DNA of 64,000 nucleotides. It comes from Plecoglossus altivelis (Eukaryota; Chordata; Actinopteri; Osmeriformes; Plecoglossidae). The stretch lies in contig BROE01000019.1 in the NCBI GenBank assembly GCA_036571765.1, positions 1,349,836 to 1,413,835 on the forward strand. The letters are read 5' to 3'. Of this stretch, positions 32,012-42,349 are shown piece after piece. The position numbers were made by a program, and so were the translations under genes. How positions within the stretch are numbered: position 1 is the first letter of the stretch; every line of letters begins with the position of its first letter. The notes below the pieces were generated by a model, which was not told the origin of the DNA, ran no database searches, and saw only the letters and a program-made list of their open reading frames with translations.

Positions 32012-32390
32012 GTAAGTACTGTAGAAGAATTAGAAGTCGTGAACTAAAGTGGGCCGGTCTAAACTCCAGTACTGAAAAAAACAAAAAAACACACTTTGGC
32101 CATTGTTTGTTGTGATGGCAGTTATAATACATCCAGTCCCATAGCGTGTGTTTGCTGACAAAAGGTTTGTCGGCAAATTTGACAGTGAAGCATAAATAAA
32201 TGCCATAAAAAGTGCTCAGTGGTTGTGTAGAAGAGAAAGGTGTGCGCATGCGTGCGCGCGTACCGGTAAGAGACTTGATTTGTACTAAATTGACAAAAAG
32301 AAAACACATAGCAGCGTTACTGTAACATACTGTTTTTGAACTGCTCAAAGTCAATCCAGCTGACGTCTAGGTAAAAGGCACAACTGACTC
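32012..32390. other. Unique stretch without a gene call
   Basis: Contains CGCATGCGTGCGCGCGTACCGG at about 32247-32268, a short CpG/alternating run. No gene recognised beyond the possible donor at its left edge. Confidence 0.35.
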
Positions 32391-32394
32391 ACAG

Positions 32395-32725
32395 ATTCTA
32401 TAGTAGAGCCTCGCTCTCCCGAATATCTCTTTTGAGCGAGTGCGTTCAACGGTTAAATTGACTGACCGGCTTGCGAAAACCGAAGGCCCCTTTCATCGAA
32501 ATTTTAGTATTTCTTTCGGTCGCTCCATCGAAGCGAAAGCCTTCGCTGAGCACGGTGTGTGCCCTTCAAATTAAAACCAACACGCTCACAATCTCATCAT
32601 GAATTTTTTACGATGAAATCAAACCCTATTAATTCGACAAAGACCCTCTATAATTCAATATGGTGTCGGAACAATTAGCCCCTGCCCACGGTTCCTCTTC
32701 ATCTATGTTTAATGTGATTATTCGC
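32395..32725. promoter_or_regulatory. Conserved-noncoding-element candidate
   Basis: Unique DNA with CGAAAACCGAAGGCCCCTTTC and a self-complementary TCGAAGCGAAAGCCTTCGC patch at 32480-32550, then AT-rich sequence with CATCATGAATTTTTTACGATG and CCTATTAATTCG. TAAT-type homeodomain cores are dense at 32600-32720. No coding frame is sustained. Confidence 0.35.
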
Positions 32726-32739
32726 ATGGCGAGGAGAGG

Positions 32740-32836
32740 GAGCTAGAGGGGGGGAGGAAGGCAGGAGAGAGAGATGGAGAGGTGAGAGAGAGAGATCCAA
32801 AAAACTGGGGGTGGGGGGGGGGGGGGGGGGGGGGGT
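32740..32836. repeat. Purine tract ending in a 23-base G run
   Basis: GA/GGA-rich sequence followed by GGGGGTGGG and an uninterrupted G run at 32813-32835. It can form G-quadruplexes on the plus strand and is likely to vary in length. Confidence 0.95.
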
Positions 32837-32906
32837 AAAGACAATGAAACAGAGAGGTAGTGAGATCAGCAGACTGAGAGAAAGTGTTTTTCATTTCATT
32901 CAACAG

Positions 32907-32981
32907 TGCTGTTTGGCTTGGTGATCAGATCATTAGGCCGGGCCAGTGGTAGGGCAGGGAGAGGAGAGCTGGCTGCTCTCG
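32907..32981 (+). other. Possible 75-nt internal exon
   Basis: Preceded by a strong acceptor (TTTTTCATTTCATTCAACAG) and followed by CTCG|GTAAGA. One frame, phase 1 in and out, is open: CTG TTT GGC TTG GTG ATC..., reading LFGLVIRSLGRASGRAG onward. It joins in phase to the block ending at 32011. The Arg/Gly-rich product is not recognised and could be a chance open stretch. Confidence 0.2.
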
Positions 32982-33520
32982 GTAAGATGACAAGATGTCG
33001 GACGGCTTCTCACGTCCACTCATCCCCCCCCGTATCCAACATGTTGACGAGCTGGATGTTCTCACATCCTGAAACACGCCCTTACTTGAACATGTGGTTG
33101 AACATGCGCATCACCTGGGCTTGGTCCAGATGTTTGGCTTATCGCCCCACCTGTGTAGTTGACATCTAAATGGACACAAATGCTCGCCTGTGTGTACAAT
33201 TGTATTTGCTTTGTCAACATTTGAAAAATATCTTAACATACCAAGAAAGCTTTTGACATTGAAAATTGGAAAGACTGCAGTTAAACCAATATAACTTGCA
33301 AATGTGCTCAACTTTGGCAGAAAATTACCCCCCCCCCTCCTTTAAAAAACACTTTCAAGCTGTTCAACTGTACTTGACCCAGTTTTCGCAGCAGCTGGAT
33401 ATGAAATTGAATCTCCTTTCAGATTCTTCAGTAGTCTCCTATGTTAGGCTTGGTGAGCGCTCAGTGTCTGTCAATAGAAGAATGACTCTGACTACAAGGG
33501 GAGTTCAGGAATTTTTGCGA
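32982..33520. other. Unique stretch without a gene call
   Basis: Non-repetitive apart from an eight- to nine-C run near 33329. A 109-codon plus-strand frame (33266-33595) is open but not recognised and ends in a GT repeat. Confidence 0.35.
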
Positions 33521-33525
33521 CGAAT

Positions 33526-33564
33526 GGAGTTTGTCTGTGTGTGTGGTGTGTGTGTGTGTGTGTT
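33526..33564. repeat. (GT)n microsatellite
   Basis: Two GT blocks separated by a GG interruption. Confidence 0.9.
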
Positions 33565-33659
33565 GAGCTCTGTGGATTTTGCCGTTCTCAGGTGAAAACA
33601 GTTGACTAATGTGTAATAATAGACACAATCACATCTCTGGTTTCCTGTTTACTTACTGT

Positions 33660-33845
33660 CCTCCTCTGCATCTTTTTCTCTTCCTCTTCCTCCTCCTCCT
33701 ATACCCACCCCTCTCTTATCTCCTCCTTTCTCATTCCCCACCCTTCCTTCTCTCCCTCCCTCACCCGCTGTCTCCTTTTATCATTCTATCATTCTCTCCT
33801 CACCCCGTATCTATCCCCCCACTCATTTCCCCTTTTCTCTCCTGG
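33660..33845. repeat. Pyrimidine-rich low-complexity tract
   Basis: CCTCCTCCTCC, TCTCCC and CCCC runs on the plus strand, leading into the possible acceptor region near 33896. Confidence 0.7.
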
Positions 33846-33890
33846 CCGATCGCAGTGGGTTCAGAGCCATGGTTCTGACCAGTATTTTTT

Positions 33891-33923
33891 TCATAGGCAG
33901 TCTGCTAGGCAGACTGCCTATGA
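33891..33923. repeat. Perfect inverted repeat, 15-bp arms and 3-base loop
   Basis: TCATAGGCAGTCTGC, then TAG, then GCAGACTGCCTATGA: a flawless 15-bp stem with a TAG loop. It is too short for a microRNA precursor. It could be a dyad protein-binding site or a fold-back mutation product, and it overlaps the possible splice acceptor at 33896. Confidence 0.95.
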
Positions 33924-34204
33924 CTGCCTGGCAGGGAGGCTGGGAGGCGGCGCAAAATGCTCTTCCTGCTACGATGATTGGACCCTTTGTCCATGGGGGG
34001 CCAAGCCCCCCACAAGCCCCCTCCCCCCATCCACTCCTCTCCACTCCCCCTATACACACACCTGATGTCTCTGTGTCAGCGGGGAAGAGGCCTCCCATTA
34101 CCTCCCCCCCTACCCCTCGGGCCCCCGGCCGAGGGTTGTGGTGCCACCCTGCTCCTGGAACGCCACTCCGCTGTGGGACCACCGGGTCCCCAGTAGGGCC
34201 GTAG
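33897..34204 (+). other. Possible terminal coding block, proline-rich
   Basis: Acceptor-like sequence with branch motif TTCTGAC and TTTTTTTCATAG|G. Entering in phase 1 gives about 101 open codons (LLGRLPMTAWQGGWEAAQNA, then a Pro/Ser-rich tail) to a TAG at 34202-34204. This joins in frame to the 32907-32981 block. No family is recognised and no AATAAA was seen shortly after the stop. Two other frames are also open for long stretches, which argues for composition. Confidence 0.15.
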
Positions 34205-35200
34205 GGAAGATGAGGGCCAGGTGTGTGTGTGCGTGCGCGTGCCCGTGTGCGGAGGTTCTGTCTCTCAGTCTTTGAGAGGCCTCTCTGGTTCTGGAGAAGG
34301 GGGGAAGGCAGGGGGAGACAGGGAGAGATGGAGGGCTCAGGACTGGAATCGGGGTGGGAGGTGGGAGGAGGCAGGGAGGTAGGGAGGCTTAGTTGAGGGC
34401 CATAGGCAGGGGTTTCTGAATGGTTTATGATGTCAAAGCACTAACCCCTTTTACATGGGAGGAGAGACGCACAGGCACGCATGCAGTGCATACACACGCG
34501 CACGCAGACACATGCTGAAACTCACACACACCCACGGTGTGCATCCAGGAAGCTCCCTGTCTGATAATGAGTTAGTGCCGATGGAAAAGTCTCACTTTCC
34601 AAGGTGAAGTTGCCACCAGACATTTCCAAGTTGGAGGTTTGAAACCCTTACAAGTGCAGCTGTTGCCCCAAGAGCACACACACACGCACTGTGCGCACAC
34701 CTAAACTCACACACATGACATGTTCCTCAGCAGGAAGTTGGAGGTGGCGCATTTTGTTTTTTCAGTGAGACTTGTTTCCTCGTTTCCAAGTTCCAGTTCC
34801 AATCTCCACAGACACACACACAAACACACAAAGAGAAAGTGTGCTGTGTATATCCAGCACACCCTGTGTAGTAATATAATCCTCAGACAACATCATTTGG
34901 AAAAAAATTGACTTCTTCTCAGTAACATACAGACACGCTCGCATCATCAGCCTTTGATGCTAGACCTCTCTGTAAGGGTCATTTTGTTACCTTGATTAAA
35001 GATGGATGCCATGTTAAAGTATTGATCAAGCTGCGGTTTTAGACTCCCTCTTGATCAGCCCTATCTGAGTCTGTGACAGGCAGCTAGGCATAGTGTTGCT
35101 CAGCTCTGCCCGTGGCTTGTCTCTGTAGGTCTGCTGTGGAGGCTGTCCAAGTTGGGTTTGGGTACTGTGGTCGTGGCGTTGCTAGCGTTCAGTGTTACAT
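34205..35200. other. Unique stretch with G-rich and CA-rich patches
   Basis: GGGAGGTGGGAGGAGG-type sequence at 34300-34400 and CACACAC patches at 34494-34530, 34676-34690 and 34810-34830. No gene recognised. Confidence 0.4.
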
Positions 35201-35476
35201 CCTGCCCTCCCCTCTCCTCTCCTGTCCTCTCCTTTCCTCTGCTCTGCCTTCCTTTTCTCCTTTCCTCTCCTGCCCTCCTCCTTTTCTTCTCTCCTCTCCT
35301 CTCCTTTCTCCCCTCCCCGCCTCTCCTCTCTCTTCTCCACTCCCTCGCCTCCTGTCCTCCCCCCTCCTGTCCTCTCCCCTCTTTTCCCCTCCCCTCCCCT
35401 CCTCTCATTTCTCCTCTCCCCTCCTCTCTCCTCAACTCTCCTTTTTCCTCTCCTTTCACTTTCTCTCCTCTCCTCA
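35201..35476. repeat. (CCTCT)n polypyrimidine tract
   Basis: CTCTCCTCTCCTTTCCTCT-type pentamer-based sequence for about 275 bp. Five overlapping frames on both strands stay open because the repeat lacks stops. Confidence 0.92.
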
Positions 35477-35605
35477 GTATCAGTACTTTTGCTGCATCTA
35501 GCCTGCGGCTCTGACCTTGGAGGAGGCAATCACCATTCAGAGGCTGATAGGGAATCTCTCTTTCCTTTTCTTTACACACTCACATCCACACACGCATAAA
35601 GACAT

Positions 35606-35647
35606 TCACACACACACACACACACACACTCACAAACACAAACACAC
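35606..35647. repeat. (CA)n microsatellite
   Basis: About 11 CA units plus CACAAACACAAACACA. Confidence 0.92.
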
Positions 35648-36130
35648 CAGTGAACAAAGAGGGAACATCTGCGCCTCGTTAGAATAATGAGCAATTCTGC
35701 TGAAGAATTTACAGTTTTAGATTGAGAATCAACACTTTTAATTGACGTTTGTTTTGCAAGTCAACAAGCCCAGGTAAAGCTATGGTACGCTGAAAGTCTC
35801 TATTTTTTGGGTGGGGAGGGGGTGTCGTTACAAAATAATGGACATGGTCCTCTCTTGATTTGATTGGATGGCGCACTGTGCTCCTTCTCTCAGGGGGCTC
35901 CCTCTCGTCGCTCCCAACTCCGTCTCTCTCTCTCTCTCTTTCTCCCTCTCTCTTTGATTAGTTCCCTCTCTCCCTCATCTGTCACCCGCCACCCCTTCTG
36001 GAATTCAACAGGCCCAAAAGCCGTCATTCAGTAACCTGGTGACTACGTCTCCTTCCCCCCCATGTGATCGAGAGTGAAGAGGTGATTAGTCACACAGTAC
36101 GAAAGCCATTAAGACTCATCCCAAACACAG
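35648..36130. other. Unique stretch
   Basis: A short (CT)n patch occurs at 35923-35955. The rest is unique. GTAACCTGGTGACTACG near 36031-36047 and GGTGATTAGTCACACAG near 36081-36097 are enhancer-like. No coding block was recognised. Confidence 0.35.
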
Positions 36131-36141
36131 TCATACCCTCC

Positions 36142-36161
36142 AACACACACACACACACACC
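36142..36161. repeat. (CA)n microsatellite
   Basis: About nine CA units. Confidence 0.9.
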
Positions 36162-36164
36162 CCT

Positions 36165-36400
36165 CACCCTGCCAGCTAGGAATACCCCCGCAGGGCTTTT
36201 ATCACCGGTGGAGAGACATAATGGAATCTCACTGAATCAGACCAATTAACGGCTCCAATTAACCAATTACATCTTGTTAGTGGCAGTTGGCAGAGGCTAA
36301 TTGCGAGAAAACAAGCGTTTGGCCCCCGAGGGCCGATGGAATCATCTATCTGGTGACATTTGGGGTGATTGAGACAATGGAGAGGGCTGTTGTGTGCAGG
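36165..36400. promoter_or_regulatory. Enhancer-like island with repeated AATTA cores
   Basis: CCAATTAACGGCTCCAATTAACCAATTAC at 36241-36269 holds three CAATTA motifs within 29 bp, followed by GGCTAATTGCG at about 36295-36305. Such clustering of homeodomain cores in unique DNA suggests a conserved noncoding element. Confidence 0.35.
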
Positions 36401-37100
36401 TTAAGCAAAGCTCTCCGCTGCTCCGTGGAAGGAAGGCAGCAAGGGGTGAGAGAGGCAGAGAGACACTCAGATCTCAAAGGAGCTTCCATGCCACACAGAC
36501 AAATATGACATCGGCCACAATTGAACTGCCGCGTAGTGTCTCTCTCTGTCTCCCTTTATCCCCTCTCCCCCCCCCCACCACCACCTCCCTCAGACTCCCT
36601 TAATTTTTCTCCCAACCTCTCACGCCCCCCCTTACCCCCATCCACCAGGCCATACACATGCATCCTAATCCTTGGCAAACGCAGCCTGAAGTTCATGGTT
36701 GTGTGAGTCGTGTGTTTGGCAAACCGGTGGACTGCCGACCGGCCAGACGAACACAGATCCCCGCTGACAGCACCCGCTGTTGATGTTGTTGCTATGGGGG
36801 CTGTGCGTGTGTGTGTGTTAGTGGGCGCAGAGTGGTCATTCTGTCACCACAGATGGACAGGAAGCACCCGGGGGGTGTCAGTAGAGTCACAGGGGCTAAA
36901 GTGTGTGTGTGAGAGAAAGAGAGACGAGTTTGCGTTTTGTGCCGACAGAAGCCGACAGAAGCGGAACTACAACCCCCCTTCACGCAACAAATGTCATCTC
37001 TGTCCGCTTGGGTTGCAATCCAAATCATTGCCCAAAACAGCCCCCCCCCCACACGTACACACACACACATACACAGCCCTCCGGTTTGCCATTTAGGAGT
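36401..37100. other. Unique stretch without a gene call
   Basis: C-rich pyrimidine patch at 36535-36640, short GT and GA runs near 36805 and 36900, and a nine-C run followed by CACA at 37041-37075. No coding exon recognised. Confidence 0.35.
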
Positions 37101-37270
37101 GCCATATCTCATCCCGGCTAATGGACAGAAAGGCCAGTTTAGCATGGCTGGAACTGATGGATTCCCTCTTGCCGTGCGTGTTACAGGCGGCGTTCCCGCG
37201 CTGTCAAACACGACGGCCGCCCTGACGACAAACAACCCCGCAGACGGAACGCCGAGGAGAATGTCACCGC

Positions 37271-37271
<1 letters not shown>

Positions 37272-37316
<45 letters not shown>

Positions 37317-37510
37317 AGAGAGAGAAAGAGAGAGAGAGAGGGAGAGAGAGAGAAAGAGAGAGAGAGCGCGAAAGAGAGGTAAGGAGACTGAAGGGGGACA
37401 GAGAGGAGAGGAGGTGAGGAGAGGAGGTAAGGAGAGGAGGTAAGTAGAGGGAGTCTGGGAAAGGAGCTCAGGAGAGGAGAGGTCAGGAGAGGAGAGGGGT
37501 ACCAAAGTAA
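37272..37510. repeat. (GA)n and GGA purine tract
   Basis: (GA)n with GGGAGAG interruptions at 37272-37378, then AGGAGAGGAGGTAAGGAGAGG repeats to about 37500. Opposite-strand Ser/Leu frames are artefacts. Confidence 0.9.
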
Positions 37511-37689
37511 CCTCACGATCATGTGACCGCTTTCCCCCCCAAACACAAGAAGTTACTCAGCTCGCTCTCAGCAGGTGCTCTCTACTTGGCGCCCTCTCCT
37601 TTCTCAAGCTCTCTCTCCTTTTTCCCACTCCTTTTTGTCTCTCTTTGCCTGCTCGGAAGGACCTCCCATGTTGTAGGCCCCAGCCTCCT

Positions 37690-38000
37690 CAAGGCATGAC
37701 AGGAAGAGGGTGAGGGAGGGAGAGTGGGTGGTGTCGGAGTGGAGGGGGCAGGGGAGGAGATGTGAGGCTGGGAGATGTGGAGGGGCAGGAGAGTAGAGGC
37801 TTGGAGGTGTGGAGGAGCAGGAGAGGAGAGGCAAGGAGGTATGGAGGGGCAGGAGAGTAGATGTAAGGCTGGGAGGTGTGGAGGGGCAGGAGAGGAGAGG
37901 CTGGGAGGTGTGGAGGGGCAGGAGAGGAGAGGCTGGGAGGTGTGGAGGGGCAGAGAGGAGAGGCTGGGAGGTGTGGAGGGGCAGAGAGGAGAGGGGACAA
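37690..38000. repeat. Purine minisatellite, about 32-bp unit
   Basis: Tandem copies of GGCTGGGAGGTGTGGAGGGGCAGGAGAGGAGA (about 32 bp; some copies lack the middle GGA), around eight units. It keeps several frames open, giving repeated Gly-Glu-Arg-Trp or Pro-Ala-Ser artefacts. Confidence 0.9.
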
Positions 38001-38420
38001 ACCTCACAATACTGCCTGAACCATTCTGGTTACATCCGAGTCCTGCTGAAGATGCTTTTATCCAAAGTGGCGGGTTTGCAGTGCAACGTCATGCTCTCTC
38101 GTCCTCTCTCTATCCGTCCCTAAGTGCTGCCTTTCCCCAATGTCATCCCCCCCCCCCACTCTGTTAAGGCTGGAGCGGAGAGGCCACTTTTTTCTTCAGC
38201 AACGTTTAAAGTGCAACAGCGTGTCGCTCTCCAGCTTTTGTCTCCAAGCCGTCTGAGCCTCGCGTTTCGACGCTGCTTTCAGAGATGTAAGAAGGCGAGG
38301 CCTTGGCAAAGCTCTGTCGCGCTCATTTACCATGATTTCCAAACACTTAGCCTCGCTGACTGGCAAAAAGTTCTGATGAATTAGCCCCCTTATCCCCCCC
38401 CTCCCCCAAGAGCAAAGCTG
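38001..38420. promoter_or_regulatory. Unique island, enhancer-like
   Basis: Unique apart from a ten-C run at 38148-38157 and C-rich patch at 38392-38407. Contains AACGTTTAAAGTGCAACAG, TTTACCATGATTTCC and TGATGAATTAGCC. No splice-bounded coding block. Confidence 0.25.
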
Positions 38421-39415
38421 AGCCTGTGTTTGAAAACAACAAACCCATTTGTTTTCTTTGTGTCATGTACTGGGAAGTCTCCCAACCTGGAAGGAAATAA
38501 AGAAAAACTCTAAAGACTTTTCAACGAATATCTACAGGCTACGGCCTTGCTAGCATTTTCCTCCAGGTGCCTAGCTTGAGGGCAAACCTGTAGCCTGCAG
38601 AGGACAGTAACCCTGATTACCTCTCGATAAACGGGGAGACCTGCTTCCTGTGTGTCGGGGGAAAGGGTTGTTCGTTTTCAGAAGGTTCTAGATCTCTCGT
38701 GCTGTTCACGTCCGAACAGCAAGGAGGACTTGATATGAAAGGTGACACAAAGATGTAGACCTACAAAGTAGAATAAAGAGTTCATGTCAGCCTGTTCCCC
38801 TTGGCCCCTCCCCCTTGCTTCCAATTGGCTCTCGATGGGGTGGTGGCACTTGCTCAAAAGAGCGCGGTGTGAAAATGAGACTTGATTAGCGTCATTTAAA
38901 CTAGCACAGTATGTAAATCCCAATCTGCCATACCAATACCATAGTAAAAGTAACTAGAGTTAATTACCTCATTGACTGTCCTTCTGTTCATAAATGTACG
39001 ACAATGGACCTATCGTTCTGTTTGCAATATTGTTTGAAACTAATAAAAAATATTGAATTATTTGCTGAAGATCCGTTTGCACAGGGAAATGTCATCTTAC
39101 TGTCATGAGGTGTGTGTGTGCACGCACGCGTTTGAACGTAATAGCTATGCATGCGCGCAAAACGCTTCAATGCACACATACGCACAAAGTCTTGCAGCAA
39201 ATGGTTAACCTTCCTGTGAACATTCCATATCCACATCAATACTTTGGCATGTTCCACAGTCCCTTGTTAAGGACAAAACCTAAGCGTCATCAATAACCCA
39301 TCCTACGGCTAATGAAGGACGATTACTGGTAGACGTGCCTCATGGAAGACTAACAATAGAGTGCAACTCAAAGGGTATATGGGGGTCAGTGTTTGATAAA
39401 ACTTGGTTGCATGAG
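38421..39415. other. Unique AT-rich stretch without a gene call
   Basis: About 1 kb of non-repetitive DNA. Contains a short CGCATGCAT patch near 39146-39156. No gene, RNA or transposon signature recognised. Confidence 0.4.
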
Positions 39416-39423
39416 TTTCATTG

Positions 39424-39460
39424 TTTGTGTGTGTGTGTGTGTGTGTGTTTGTGCGCGTGT
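39424..39460. repeat. (GT)n microsatellite
   Basis: About 12 GT units. Confidence 0.93.
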
Positions 39461-39548
39461 TTGCACAGCCACAGTGGGCCCAAGTCCTGGGTTTAACTTG
39501 TGATGGAAAGGTCAGACCGAGATAAAGGAAACCAATTAAAGTTCCTCA

Positions 39549-39870
39549 GTGAGAGAGAGAGAGAGGCTGCGTGAAATACACTTCACCCAGGGGAGAGGGG
39601 GGACAGAGGAGGGAGACTGTGGAGAGGGGGGACAGAGGAGGGAGATTGTGGAGGGGGGAGGAGGGGAGGAGGACAGGGGAGGGAGGGGGAGGAGTTGGAG
39701 GTGTGGCAGCCAAGCGTTGGGGTCTGTGGGGGCCTATAGGAGGGGTGGGGGCGGACGGACGGGAAAGAAGGAAGGAGGACAGGGGAGAAGAAGGAGATGG
39801 AGGAAGCACGGACAGGAGGTGGGGAGCGATGCTGCAAGGAGGAGGCGGGGCAGAGGAGGGTCGTGCTGGA
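39549..39870. repeat. G/GA-rich tract with 31-bp duplicated unit
   Basis: After a short (GA)n, a unit containing GAGGGGGGACAGAGGAGGGA plus GA(C/T)TGTGGA appears twice in tandem (about 39592-39650). G-rich purine sequence continues to about 39870. Confidence 0.8.
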
Positions 39871-40099
39871 GAGGAGGACACGCCCCAGGGGTGACAGCAG
39901 GGGTCGGGTGGGACGGGGGTTTGGTATGGTAGAGATGGTCTTTTGATGGAGCGTGTGTCGGCATTTAAAACAGCTCTGTACCGCTGGCTGCGCCGACAAA
40001 CAACCGGAACTGACAAGGACCTGAAGCTGATCCAGCCAGGGTGCTTCCTGGTGCCAGGGAAGGAGCCATCAACAGGCTCGTGGCTGCTCTAGTGATGAT

Positions 40100-40545
40100 G
40101 CTCTGTCACACTTTTTGAAGAACGGAACAATTCTCTTGGTCTGTCGCTGTCAGCCGGCACGTTGAGTCAAGGCTTGTGTTTTCAGAAAAGACTGCCGAGT
40201 TGCCCCCCCCTCTTACCAAACTCTGTATTGATTTGCTCATCAAGCTGTTTATACAATATACATGTCATCTGTAGATTACTGCACACTGTAGATACGTCTG
40301 TTAAGTCCGTGCCAGTGAATGATGTGTTGTGGCTGTATTCTGGTGGGGGGGGGGGGGTCGCCCAACAAACGTTCCCTCCTCATATTTCAGAGTGCGCTTT
40401 GAGTAAGTATGCTTTGGGACGGCCAATTAGGTCCGGGCGGCCTCGTTCGTCCGCCAGGTGACACCGCAGAACGCTTTACTGAATGTAGAACGTGCGGCAA
40501 CAGTGGCAAACTAGCTGCTAGCAGCGAGCATCTGTCTGCTACAGA
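40100..40545. promoter_or_regulatory. Unique island, enhancer-like
   Basis: Unique apart from a 12-G run at 40344-40356. GGCCAATTAGGTCCGGGCGG near 40421-40440 and GCTAGCTGC-type motifs occur. No coding exon recognised. Confidence 0.25.
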
Positions 40546-40862
40546 TGGGAGAGAGAGGAAGAGAAAGACAGACAGAGAGAGAGAGATGGTGAGATGGAGA
40601 GAGAGATAGAGAGAGATTGGGAGATGGAAAGAGAGGAAGAGAAGGACAGAGAGAGAGAGAGAGAGAGAGAGAGGAAGAGGATAGAAAGTGGTGTGCGGTG
40701 TTGACAGAGGAAGGGAAAAAAAGAGGCCGAGAAAGAGAGAGAGAGATGGCGAGGGGAGATGAGATGGAGGGATAAATGGAAAGGGAGAAAGAGATTGAAA
40801 CAAAGAGAGAAAGTGGCAGAGAAAGATAGATAGAGAGAAACAGTGAGAGAGAGAAAAAAGGA
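40546..40862. repeat. (GA)n polypurine tract
   Basis: GAGAGAGATGGAGAGAGAGATAGAGAG-type sequence with a (GA)n core at about 40648-40673. Confidence 0.9.
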
Positions 40863-41085
40863 TAATTAAACTATTTTAGTGATGGCCATTCTCCATGCAG
40901 TGGTGTGTGAACGAGCCAGCTGCCACTGTGAGTCCATGCTCTCCTACTGTGTACGTGTATGTGTGTGTGTGCGCGTCGGTGTGTGCGAGACTCATTCATC
41001 TTCGGATACTTTTCTGCCATTCCGTGAACCCGTGATGACTGTATGCTGTGCGGCGACATGAAGCTGCTGTTCTCCAGTAAATGTG

Positions 41086-41155
41086 TGGATCTGTGGGAGG
41101 GGTGTGTGTGGAGGGGTGTGTGTGGAGGGATGTGTGTGGAGGGGTGTGTGTGCGT
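41086..41155. repeat. 14-bp GTGTGTGTGGAGGG minisatellite
   Basis: Four or more copies of GTGTGTGTGGAGGG with one A variant. Confidence 0.9.
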
Positions 41156-41468
41156 CAAAATGCAAGTCTGCGCGTGTGCCTTTGGGGCCGCGTGCGCACG
41201 CACCCCTGCGCCTGTGACATCGAGCGCGAGCTGGAATGTGTTTACAGCGCACGTGCTGCTGTTGACCTTGGCTGTGTGAATGTCGAGCGCAAGGATGTTC
41301 GCTGAATCGGCCTTCCAGAGATGAAGGGGATTCTTTTCTCCTGTTCCCGAGGACAGAAAGCCAGGCCTGAGAGAACGGCCTTCTTTAAAAGAACTAGGTT
41401 CCTCTGTCATGAGGAAATGACTGCCTTTGTTTGGCTGTTCACATCTGTGAATGGAATGAGGATTAGGT

Positions 41469-41660
41469 CATGGGAGATTAAGATTATCTGATGTGCTATT
41501 GTGGATGTCTAGTAGAGGGTTATAGAGACTATACAGGGATAAACCATGGGCAGATTAAGATTATATGATGTGGTATTGTGGCTGTTGAGTAGAGGGTGAT
41601 CGAAACTATAGAGGGATAAACTATGGGAAGATTAACATTGTTATGCTGTGGTATCGCGTG
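41469..41660. repeat. 76/77-bp tandem repeat, about 2.5 copies
   Basis: CATGGGAGATTAAGATTATCTGATGTG... recurs at 41545 and again, diverged and truncated, at 41622. Periods are 76 and 77 bp. The sequence is not low complexity, so this is a real segmental tandem duplication. No coding content. Confidence 0.9.
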
Positions 41661-41840
41661 AGTCACTGTGTAAGTAGAGTACAGGCAGTGTCGATTGTAG
41701 ATGGAGTTCCAGAGGTTGTAGAGCCGTGAATATGGATTAAAAGGTTAAAAGAAACTGCTTTGCGATACGTGGAGAACAGGTTGTGAGTGCCGAAAGAAGG
41801 AGGGCAAGTCGTACCGGTAAGTACTGACGACTGAAAGAAA

Positions 41841-41846
41841 AAGAAA

Positions 41847-41879
<33 letters not shown>

Positions 41880-41896
41880 AAGAAAGAAAGAAAGAG
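41841..41896. repeat. (GA)n-(GAAA)n compound
   Basis: (GA)n at about 41849-41872 followed by GAAAGAAAGAAAGAAAGAGG. Confidence 0.92.
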
Positions 41897-42033
41897 GTGA
41901 TGGAATCTCTATGCGGTTTGATTTTTAAAGTGCTCCTTTTTTGCCTGTGGCTTCTTTCACCCTCTCTGTGTCGCAGCAGGAGAGCGGCCCAAATCCCGCG
42001 AGAGCGAGGGAGCACAGAAAAGACTTGTTTCAA

Positions 42034-42100
42034 AGGTGTGGAAAGAGAGAGAGAGGGAGAGAGAGACCTAGACGTTGAGGAGGGGGAGGGGGCGAGAAAT
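42034..42100. repeat. Purine-rich GA/GGA patch
   Basis: GAGAGAGAGAGGGAGAGAGAG and GGAGGGGGAGGGGGCGAG. Confidence 0.8.
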
Positions 42101-42345
42101 AGAACACCTGCTGGCTCAGTACTTTGGAGAACATAAATGAATGGGGTTAATTAGTGTGTATAATTAGTAAGGGTGCTTGGTGAGAGCGCGCCGTGTGTTT
42201 GGCGCCCAGTGTTCAGGTTGAGACAGCGTCCTTGACGCGACCCGTGAGGGCGGTCAGTTGGTTTCGGGGCCGGGGCCGGTGTCTCTCACCTGTGCAGGAC
42301 GCAGGGATACGGCGACCTGTGGGGCTGCCGTGGGTTCGACCACTT
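42101..42345. other. Unique stretch
   Basis: GGGGTTAATTAGTGTGTATAATTAGTAAGG near 42142-42171 carries two AATTAG motifs. GC-rich beyond 42190. No gene recognised. Confidence 0.3.
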
Positions 42346-42349
42346 CAGT

